Below, in pieces: positions 57,946 through 64,000 of a stretch of 64,000 bases of DNA; positions within the stretch are counted from its first letter, which is position 1; each line of letters starts with the position of its first letter. Source of the DNA: Marinobacter koreensis (GTDB lineage Bacteria > Pseudomonadota > Gammaproteobacteria > Pseudomonadales > Oleiphilaceae); NCBI RefSeq assembly GCF_023156285.1, contig NZ_JAKZAJ010000006.1, positions 124,001-188,000 on the forward strand, written 5' to 3'. A program made the translations under genes and the position numbers. The notes under the pieces were generated by a model, which was not told the DNA's origin, did no database searches, and saw nothing but the letters and a program-made list of their open reading frames with translations.

Positions 57946-58612
57946 ATCCGCTACCCCGACGCCACCAACCGTCTACGTTGTTGACGATGACGCGGGCATG
58001 CTGGAGTCCACCCAATGGCTGTTGGAGTCAGTCGGGCTGCGCGTTGAAGCCTACAGCGACGGCCGGCAGTTCCTCGACGCACTGGGGAATGCCACGGCGG
58101 GTTGCGTTGTGCTCGATGTGCGGATGCCGGGGCTCGGTGGCCTGAACGTGCAGGAAGAACTGCAGAAGCGAGGTCAGGTAGTACCGATCATTTTCGTGTC
58201 CGGCCATGCCGATGTGCCCATCGTGGTCCGCGCGTTCAAATCCGGCGCCTTCGACTTCATCGAAAAGCCCTTCAACGAGCAGCTGCTTCTGGACAGCGTC
58301 CAGCAGGCCCTGCAGGAACACCAGGCGGCCATCCAACCGGGCGGAGCGACCATTGATACCGCCGAACTGATTGACAGCCTTACCCGCCGCGAGCGGGACG
58401 TCTTTCTCCCGCTCGCCAAGGGTTACACCAGCCGGGAAATCGCTAACCAGCTGGGCGTCAGCGTTAAAACCATCGACCTGTACCGGGCCCGCGTCATGAA
58501 GCGACTGGGGGCGGACCGGCTACCGGACGTCACCGGCATCGCCATTGCTGCGGGACTGCTCGATCCGCTCGATCTTCGCCGGCACGATCAGTCGCCAACG
58601 ACCGCCTCATGA
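57938..58612 (+). CDS. FixJ-type response regulator
   Basis: A 224-aa regulator. The receiver starts VYVVDDDAGMLESTQWLLES, with phospho-Asp in GCVVLDVRMPGLGGLNVQ and the switch Lys in FIEKPFNEQLLL. The LuxR-type helix-turn-helix is LTRRERDVFLPLAKGYTSRE to IDLYRARVMKRLGA. It is translated with the kinase just upstream and converges with the MocR gene, overlapping its end by 25 bases. Confidence 0.94.
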   Translation: MTESATPTPPTVYVVDDDAGMLESTQWLLESVGLRVEAYSDGRQFLDALGNATAGCVVLDVRMPGLGGLNVQEELQKRGQVVPIIFVSGHADVPIVVRAFKSGAFDFIEKPFNEQLLLDSVQQALQEHQAAIQPGGATIDTAELIDSLTRRERDVFLPLAKGYTSREIANQLGVSVKTIDLYRARVMKRLGADRLPDVTGIAIAAGLLDPLDLRRHDQSPTTAS

Positions 58613-60000
58613 GCCAGTGCGCCGAGTCTGAACACGGCAGCTTCCAGTCGTTCAGTCCAGGGATTACCGCCGTTCAGACGAAGGCAGTTCTCGAACTTCC
58701 GGGTCGTCGAGAACATCAGCCCCGGCGCCACGTTGATGTTCTCCGCCCTCGCCCGCTGGTACAGCGCCGTCCCTGAAACCCCATCCGGCAACTCGACCCA
58801 TAACACAAAGCCACCCTGGGGCCGGCTCACCGCCGTTCCCTCGGGAAACGAACGCGCCACGGCGGAACGCATGCGCTCGGTCCCCTCCCGGTAGTGCTGA
58901 CGGGCCGCGCGCAGATAACGGTCATAACCGCCCTGCTCCAGAAAATGCGCCACGGCCAGTTGAGGAATGGAAGAGGTAGCCAGGTTCACGAAATACTTGT
59001 GCTGCCGGGCACTGGCCATGTGCCGGCCCGGGATCATCCAGCCAAGCCTCAGCCCGGGCGATACCGTCTTGGAAAACGAGCTGCAGTAGATCACGTTGTC
59101 CGCGCGGTCGAAGGCCTTGGCGGGGCGAGGCCGCTGTCCGTTGTGTGAGAGATCACCGTAGATATCGTCCTCGATCAGGGGCACGCCGGCGGCGGCCAGC
59201 ATGGAAACCAGCTGTTTTTTGCGCTCGTCGGACATCCTGGCCCCCATGGGATTGCTGTGATTGGGTACCGCCACACAAGCCTTCAGGGGCCATTGTTCCA
59301 GCGCCAGCTGCAATCCCTCGAGACTGATCCCTTCGGAGGGGTGGGTGGGAATCTCGATCACCCGCAGGCCCACCACCTCCAGGGCCTGCAGAATGCCGGG
59401 GAAAGACGGAGACTCCACAGCCACGATATCGCCCGGTTCGGTCACCGCCCGCAGGGCAAGGATGATGGCCTCCTGGGCCCCGTTGGTCGCCAGAATGTCA
59501 TCGGGAGTAACCGGCACACCAATAGCCGCCATGCGCTGGGCAATCTGGCGGCGGAACGACTCCTTTCCGGGAAAGGCATAATCCAGCGTTTCCAGGCCGC
59601 GCCGTGCCGCCCAGAGGGTGCTTTGCTGGATCTGCCGCAGCGGCAGGTAATCGGGATGGGGGATCGCGGTGGCCAGGGGCACCATCTGCTTTTGCTCATC
59701 GGCACACAGGTCCAGGGTCATTTCCCGGGCGGTGACCGGAACCGGACGGCTGCGATGCCTTGGCATCCGGGGTTCGGGGATGTCCCTGGCCGGCAGTCGG
59801 ACAAAATAGCCGCTGCGCTCCCGGGCTTCGAGGTAGCCTCGGGCCTCCAACGTCTGATGCGCCTGGAGCACCGTTGAAATGGAGACGCCAAATTGCCGGC
59901 CTAGGATCCGGACCCCGGGCAGCCGGTCTCCGTCCCGATACACCCCTTCGAGGATCAGGGCCTGCAGCTGATCAGCAATCTGATTGTAAAGAACCCCCAT
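58588..60000 (-). CDS. MocR-type regulator (GntR HTH fused to PLP aminotransferase fold)
   Basis: A 470-aa protein. Residues 1-75 are a GntR winged helix (MGVLYNQIADQLQALILEGV, LPGVRILGRQFGVSISTVLQ). The rest is an aminotransferase class I fold with the PLP lysine in VIYCSSFSKTVSPGLRLGWM and ATNGAQEAIILALRAVTEPG at the cofactor phosphate site. MocR proteins sense PLP or amino compounds and usually act on a divergent gene. The ATG at 60000 is chosen for its AGGGGAG site. It faces the small ORF/PhzF pair across a region with an inverted repeat. Confidence 0.95.
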   Translation of the reverse strand: MGVLYNQIADQLQALILEGVYRDGDRLPGVRILGRQFGVSISTVLQAHQTLEARGYLEARERSGYFVRLPARDIPEPRMPRHRSRPVPVTAREMTLDLCADEQKQMVPLATAIPHPDYLPLRQIQQSTLWAARRGLETLDYAFPGKESFRRQIAQRMAAIGVPVTPDDILATNGAQEAIILALRAVTEPGDIVAVESPSFPGILQALEVVGLRVIEIPTHPSEGISLEGLQLALEQWPLKACVAVPNHSNPMGARMSDERKKQLVSMLAAAGVPLIEDDIYGDLSHNGQRPRPAKAFDRADNVIYCSSFSKTVSPGLRLGWMIPGRHMASARQHKYFVNLATSSIPQLAVAHFLEQGGYDRYLRAARQHYREGTERMRSAVARSFPEGTAVSRPQGGFVLWVELPDGVSGTALYQRARAENINVAPGLMFSTTRKFENCLRLNGGNPWTERLEAAVFRLGALAHEAVVGD

Positions 60001-60060
60001 CACGCTCCCCTTTCGAATGGACACTCCCTGCCATTGCACCAGATCGCTGCAACGCCCGGG

Positions 60061-60121
60061 CAGTACAGTTCGGGCACAAACAAACCGGTACAGTCCCCTC
60101 AAAACGAAAACTGTACCGGTT
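60061..60121. promoter_or_regulatory. MocR operator candidate
   Basis: AACCGGTACAGT (60083-60094) and ACTGTACCGGTT (60110-60121) are a perfect 12-bp inverted repeat with a 15-base spacer. A third partial copy, CAGTACAGT, begins at 60061. They lie in the divergent gap between the MocR gene and the small ORF/PhzF pair, where such regulators bind. Confidence 0.75.
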
Positions 60122-60203
60122 CAATACAAGATTATCTGAATCTGTTATGCCCGTCATCGGAGGACGACAATGGAATCCGGTTCAACGAAGAAGGAGTTTC
60201 ACC

Positions 60204-60518
60204 ATGAAAGCGGCAAACATCCCGGCGGAGTCAGCACGGCCACTTCAAACGCCGTGCAACACGCGGTTCGGTAATCGCAAGGACGCGCTGGCTCTCTCTG
60301 AACCGGCAGGCCCTGCGGGCCTTCTCGGTCCGGAGGCCACCCGGAATCAACTGGCGGCGCTTGGGCTTGAAGTAAACCAGCGGGAACCCGGCCACTGGGT
60401 ACTGACCACCGGAGCCCCCCTGCCGGAAATCCACCTCTATGGCACCGCCGAGCTGGAACGGTTTGCTTCCTGCGGGGCGCGTCATTACGCTGATCAATCA
60501 CTCAGGGAGAAACGCTGA
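60204..60518 (+). CDS. Hypothetical protein upstream of phzF
   Basis: A 104-aa protein that I do not recognise. The ATG at 60204 has AAGGAG 7 bases before it. The C-terminal part (LGLEVNQREPGHWVLTTGAP, PLPEIHLYGTAELERF) looks like a compact alpha/beta domain and the first 45 residues look less ordered. Its stop overlaps the phzF start (TGATG), so the two are translationally coupled and both probably respond to the MocR regulator. The open frame also extends upstream to 59760, but only from 60204 is there a good ribosome site. Confidence 0.65.
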   Translation: MKAANIPAESARPLQTPCNTRFGNRKDALALSEPAGPAGLLGPEATRNQLAALGLEVNQREPGHWVLTTGAPLPEIHLYGTAELERFASCGARHYADQSLREKR

Positions 60519-61321
60519 TGAAGACACCTATCTATCAGATCGACGCCTTCACGGACCGGGTATTTGGTGGCAATCCAGCCGCGGTGATGCCGCTGGAAAG
60601 CTGGCCTGAAGACCAGACACTCCAGGCGATGGCCCTGGAGAACAATCTCTCCGAAACCGCCTTTCTGGTGCCGCTGGCCGGCGATGAAAGCGCCGACTTT
60701 CACATCCGCTGGTTCACTCCGGCGGTGGAGGTGCCACTGTGCGGCCATGCCACCCTCGCCAGTGCCTGGGTCGTCTTCAACCGCCTCGACTGGAATCGCG
60801 ATGAAGTAAGCTTCCAATCCCGGAGCGGCATGCTGGGGGTCCGTAAAGAGGGAGACTGGCTGGTGTTGGACTTCCCCAACTTGGCCTTTGAGGAGCAGCC
60901 GACACCGGGTCTGATCCATCAAGCCCTGGAGGGCGCACCAGACAGGGCCTTCCACGTGCCCAGCGACACCAATTACATGGTGGTATTGAGCAATGAAGCA
61001 GCTGTGCGCAACGCCCGGCCCGATCTCGGTGCCCTCCGGGAACTGGGTAATCAGGGCCTGATCATCACCGCACCGGGCGATGACTGCGACTTCGTCAGCC
61101 GCTACTTTGCGCCCGGCGCCGGCATCGATGAAGACCCGGTCACCGGCTCGATTCACAGTGTCCTGGTTCCCTACTGGGCCGAGGTACTTGGCAAACCGGT
61201 ACTGGAAGCGCGACAGCTGTCTGCCCGTGGCGGCCTGCTGCGGTGCGAACTGAAGCGTGAGCGCGTTGACATCGCCGGACAGGCCGCGTTCTATATGGAA
61301 GGTTCCGTCCACCTGCCCTGA
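60518..61321 (+). CDS. PhzF family isomerase/epimerase
   Basis: A 267-aa protein of the diaminopimelate epimerase-like fold. The family patterns are IYQIDAFTDRVFGGNPAAVM, VPLCGHATLASAWVVFN, and GAGIDEDPVTGSIHSVLVPY with a catalytic Glu early (NNLSETAFLV). PhzF itself acts in phenazine synthesis, but no phenazine genes are present, so this is probably a general small-molecule isomerase. It is coupled to the 104-aa ORF. Confidence 0.93.
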   Translation: MKTPIYQIDAFTDRVFGGNPAAVMPLESWPEDQTLQAMALENNLSETAFLVPLAGDESADFHIRWFTPAVEVPLCGHATLASAWVVFNRLDWNRDEVSFQSRSGMLGVRKEGDWLVLDFPNLAFEEQPTPGLIHQALEGAPDRAFHVPSDTNYMVVLSNEAAVRNARPDLGALRELGNQGLIITAPGDDCDFVSRYFAPGAGIDEDPVTGSIHSVLVPYWAEVLGKPVLEARQLSARGGLLRCELKRERVDIAGQAAFYMEGSVHLP

Positions 61322-61363
61322 GACTGGTATACTCCCGCCGTTCATTCACAGCGACGGGCAGTC

Positions 61364-62557
61364 ATGACGGCATCCCCAGAATCCCACTACGACGTAATCA
61401 TCATCGGTGCCGGCGCAGCCGGTCTCATGTGTGCGGCCACCGCCGGTTACCGGGGCCGCCGGGTGCTGGTACTCGATCACACCAACAAGCCGGGCAAGAA
61501 AATCCTGATGTCCGGCGGCGGGCGCTGCAACTTCACCAACCTGAACAGCACGCCAGCCAATTTCCTGTCCGATAACCCCCACTACTGCATCTCCGCGTTG
61601 AAACGGTACACGCCACAGGACTTCGTCGAACTGGTGGATCGCCACGGGGTGGAACACGAGGAAAAGGCACCGGGACAACTGTTCTGCAAAGACAGCGCCA
61701 AGGACATCCTGAACCTGCTGCTGACAGAGTGCGACTGGGCTGGCGCGGAAATCCGGATGAAGACACAGGTCAGAGGAATCGTGGAATCCGGGGATGGATA
61801 TGTCGTCGCAACCGGCTCCGGCAAACTCCGCTGCCAGTCCCTGGTCATTGCCACCGGCGGGCTTTCGATCCCGACGATGGGCGCCACCGGTTTCGGCTAT
61901 GACGTGGCCCGGCAGTTCGGTCTCGCCGTGCTGCCTACCCGAGCCGGATTGGTGCCCTTCACCCTGCAGCCGGAGCTCAGGGAGCAGTTGGCACCACTGG
62001 CGGGAATCAGTTGCCCGGTAAAGGTGAGTTGCGAAGGACAGCACTTCCGGGAGCCGATGCTGGTCACCCACCGGGGGCTGAGTGGCCCGGCCATGCTCCA
62101 GATTTCCAGCTACTGGCACCCCGGCGACAGCCTCGACATCAACCTGCTACCGGCCTGCCAGATACAGGACGACCTGATGGCCCTTCGCCGGGACAAACCA
62201 CAGTCCACTGTCGTACATTACCTGAATCAGCACCTTCCGAAACGGTTTGCGCAGGCATTCAATGAGCTATCCGGCTGGGCCGGCCCCCTGCAATCCTTCA
62301 AGAACGCAGACATCGAACAGGTCGCCCGCACGCTGGGAGACTGGGTCATCAAGCCGTCAGGGACGGAGGGCTACCGAACCGCGGAGGTTACGCTGGGAGG
62401 CGTGGACACACGCCAGCTGTCGTCGAAAACCATGGCCGTCCTGAACCGGCCCGATCTCTACTTCATCGGCGAAGTGGTGGATGTCACCGGGCATCTGGGC
62501 GGCCACAACTTCCAGTGGGCCTGGGCTTCGGCTGTGGCGGCCGGGAACGACGCCTGA
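61364..62557 (+). CDS. NAD(P)/FAD-dependent oxidoreductase (HI0933/YhiN family)
   Basis: A 397-aa flavoprotein. The N-terminal dinucleotide fold is YDVIIIGAGAAGLMCAATAG; then GKKILMSGGGRCNFTNLN, the HI0933 signature, and ATGGLSIPTMGATGFGYDVA. The C-terminal FAD loop is GEVVDVTGHLGGHNFQWAWA. Function of the family is not established. It starts 42 bases after phzF and may be co-transcribed. Confidence 0.94.
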   Translation: MTASPESHYDVIIIGAGAAGLMCAATAGYRGRRVLVLDHTNKPGKKILMSGGGRCNFTNLNSTPANFLSDNPHYCISALKRYTPQDFVELVDRHGVEHEEKAPGQLFCKDSAKDILNLLLTECDWAGAEIRMKTQVRGIVESGDGYVVATGSGKLRCQSLVIATGGLSIPTMGATGFGYDVARQFGLAVLPTRAGLVPFTLQPELREQLAPLAGISCPVKVSCEGQHFREPMLVTHRGLSGPAMLQISSYWHPGDSLDINLLPACQIQDDLMALRRDKPQSTVVHYLNQHLPKRFAQAFNELSGWAGPLQSFKNADIEQVARTLGDWVIKPSGTEGYRTAEVTLGGVDTRQLSSKTMAVLNRPDLYFIGEVVDVTGHLGGHNFQWAWASAVAAGNDA

Positions 62558-62577
62558 GTCAGCGGCAATGGCCCAAC

Positions 62578-63741
62578 TCAGCTGACCCGGCGATACCCAC
62601 CCTCAAGGCCATTCCGGGACAGCACCCATTGCCATAGCTGGAGATCGCGGGCCCGGAACGCGCCGGCGCAGGACAGCAGGTAATAGCGCCACATCCGGTA
62701 GAAGCGCTCACCAAGCTGCTCCCGGAAGCGGGGCCAGGCGCTGTTGAAGTTGTCGTACCATGCCATGAGTGTCCGGTCGTAATCCGCACCGAAGTTATGG
62801 AGATCTTCCACGACGAAACGGCCATCCACCGCTTCGCCGACCTGAGCCAATGACGGAATCTCGCCGTTCGGGAAGATGTACTTATCGATCCACGGGTCCG
62901 ATCCCGGAGAGCGTTCGTGGCTGCCAATCGTGTGCAACAGGAACAGGCCATCCTCTTTCAGGCAGCGGTGCGCCACATCCATGAATGTCCGGTAGTTCTT
63001 GTGCCCCACATGCTCGAACATGCCGACACTGACCACCCGGTCGAAGGGCTCGTCCACTTCCCGGTAATCCTGCAACCGGAACTCCAGCGGAATGCCCCGA
63101 TAACGCTCGCGGGCCCAGGCGGTCTGCGCTTCTGAAATGGTGACACCCACGCACTCAACGCCGTAGTGTTCCGCCGCGTAACTCATGAAACTGCCCCAGC
63201 CGCATCCGATATCGAGCACCCGCATCCCGGGCTCTAGCCGCAGCTTGCGGCAAATCAGGTCCAGCTTGGCCTCCTGCGCCTCCGCCAGGTTATCCGCCTC
63301 ACGCCAGTAGCCACAGGTATAGGTCATGCGAGGGTCCAGCATGGCGCCATAGAATTCATTGCCCAAATCATAATGCTGCTCGCCAACCTGCCAGGCACGG
63401 CGATCGGTCTGGCGATTGAACAGTCGGGCTTTCAGCATGTGCAAAATCAGTCGGGCGGGACGGACTTTGTGTTGCAGTCCCGCCCGAAGAAGACGGTGGA
63501 AGAATTCATCAAGGCGGTCGCAGTCCCAGGCGCCTTCCATGTAGGTCTCGCCAAGGCCCAGATTGCCCCGGCCGAAAACGCGTTCAGCCACGCCCGGCTT
63601 GTTGAGCCGGATGTCCCAGGGACGGTGCCCACCCAGACGGATACCGGCTTCTGTGAGCAATTCTGCCATGTACCTTTCAGACGCCGGCATGCGGGTGTCG
63701 CCGCTGCGCGCGGTTCGGTGATTGGAAGCGATGTCAGTCAA
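62578..63741 (-). CDS. cfa: Cyclopropane-fatty-acyl-phospholipid synthase
   Basis: A 387-aa SAM-dependent enzyme that adds a methylene bridge to unsaturated acyl chains of membrane lipids. An N-terminal helical domain (residues 1-125) precedes the methyltransferase core. The SAM site is RVLDIGCGWGSFMSYAAEHY; other family blocks are DPRMTYTCGYW, GVTISEAQ and SVGMFEHVGHKNYRTFM. The conserved active-site Cys is in the TYTCGYW stretch. It converges with the YhiN-type gene, with about 20 bases between. Confidence 0.95.
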   Translation of the reverse strand: MTDIASNHRTARSGDTRMPASERYMAELLTEAGIRLGGHRPWDIRLNKPGVAERVFGRGNLGLGETYMEGAWDCDRLDEFFHRLLRAGLQHKVRPARLILHMLKARLFNRQTDRRAWQVGEQHYDLGNEFYGAMLDPRMTYTCGYWREADNLAEAQEAKLDLICRKLRLEPGMRVLDIGCGWGSFMSYAAEHYGVECVGVTISEAQTAWARERYRGIPLEFRLQDYREVDEPFDRVVSVGMFEHVGHKNYRTFMDVAHRCLKEDGLFLLHTIGSHERSPGSDPWIDKYIFPNGEIPSLAQVGEAVDGRFVVEDLHNFGADYDRTLMAWYDNFNSAWPRFREQLGERFYRMWRYYLLSCAGAFRARDLQLWQWVLSRNGLEGGYRRVS

Positions 63742-63893
63742 ATCGGCCCCTCCCCTTCGAAATCAAGGAAAGCGATACAGGCGTCAAAACAGACGGCCTT
63801 CATCCTAAACATAGACGATTGTGACGGCAGGCGGGGTTGAAACTGTCAATCGAATCAATAGCCGGAGCATTAGGCCCCGGCTACCGGAAAGTA

Positions 63894-64000
63894 TCAGCGG
63901 AGGATGACCAGAGGCTTATGGGCGGTCTTGAGCATGGTCGTTGTGGTGCTGCCCACCAGGAACTGACGGATGCGGGAATGGCCATAGGCCCCCATCACCA
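63894..64000 (-). CDS. Universal stress protein (C-terminal end, partial)
   Basis: The frame enters from the right edge and ends at 63894. The last 35 residues include MGAYGHSRIRQFLVGSTTTT, the G-2x-G-9x-G(S/T) ATP-binding pattern of UspA-like proteins, and TAHKPLVILR at the end. The start lies outside the window. Confidence 0.88.
   Translation of the reverse strand, partial: VMGAYGHSRIRQFLVGSTTTTMLKTAHKPLVILR

Noticed and set aside
60518-61321. Phenazine biosynthesis locus
   Set aside because: Only a PhzF-fold isomerase is present; none of the other phenazine genes are nearby, so phenazine production is not supported.

Overview
The window is one contiguous stretch of a gammaproteobacterial chromosome with about 60 densely packed genes. 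It carries no insertion sequence, prophage or CRISPR array. Moderately high GC, the rpmI-rplT-pheS-pheT-ihfA order, a Pseudomonas-like recA/pncC and mutS/fdxA block, a cyo quinol oxidase operon, and many lipid genes point to a marine Pseudomonadales/Alteromonadales-type organism, most likely Marinobacter or a close relative. That placement is inference from protein and gene-order recognition; no database was searched.

Layout. 1-3.1 kb: the 3' part of an FMN-binding glutamate synthase-like gene, tRNA-Pro(GGG), then an AT-richer gene for an exported solute-binding-like protein and a 65-aa ORF. 3.3-8.4 kb: the cyoABCDE operon (bo3 quinol oxidase plus heme O synthase), with an Anr/Fnr-like site upstream and a strong terminator downstream. 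8.5-9.6 kb: two small membrane proteins. 9.6-17 kb (minus strand): thrS-infC-rpmI-rplT-pheS-pheT-ihfA-merR; infC begins with a rare ATT codon overlapping the thrS stop. 17.1-20.8 kb: a TAXI-type TRAP transporter. 21-26.1 kb: a DUF1329 / YCF48-like beta-propeller / RND (MMPL) exporter operon. 26.3-34.4 kb: pepN, DUF2797, DUF1315, rhomboid protease, metallophosphoesterase, NAD kinase and a coiled-coil protein of unknown function. 34.5-40.3 kb: fadH with a divergent AraC regulator, tRNA-Asp(GTC), a second AraC regulator and a MaoC-like hydratase. 40.3-45.1 kb: a FixL/FixJ-type two-component pair and a Lon-like protease. 45.1-50.6 kb: flavodoxin-like protein, recA with an SOS box, pncC, mutS and fdxA. 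50.7-64 kb: LysE exporter, DegV, a di-iron-type hydrolase, an acyl-CoA synthetase divergent from a second FixL/FixJ-type pair, a MocR regulator divergent from a small-ORF/PhzF pair, a YhiN-type flavoprotein, a cyclopropane fatty acid synthase and the end of a universal stress protein.

How the genes work together. Three themes stand out: aerobic quinol oxidation (cyo, probably oxygen-controlled), core translation (tRNA synthetases, IF3, L35/L20, IHF) and lipid/acyl metabolism and transport (fadH, MaoC, acyl-CoA synthetase, CFA synthase, DUF1329/RND, DegV).

The most notable undescribed candidate lies between the DUF1315 gene and the rhomboid gene at about 30.14-30.27 kb. A perfect TTGACA -35 and a near-consensus Fur box are followed by a roughly 91-nt non-coding segment that begins with a stem-loop and ends in a strong intrinsic terminator. 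This is the layout expected of an iron-repressed small RNA (RyhB/PrrF-type function). Part of its linker is perfectly complementary to the first ten bases of cyoA. A second candidate is the MocR-controlled module at 60 kb, where a 12-bp inverted repeat sits between the regulator and a translationally coupled small-ORF/phzF pair.
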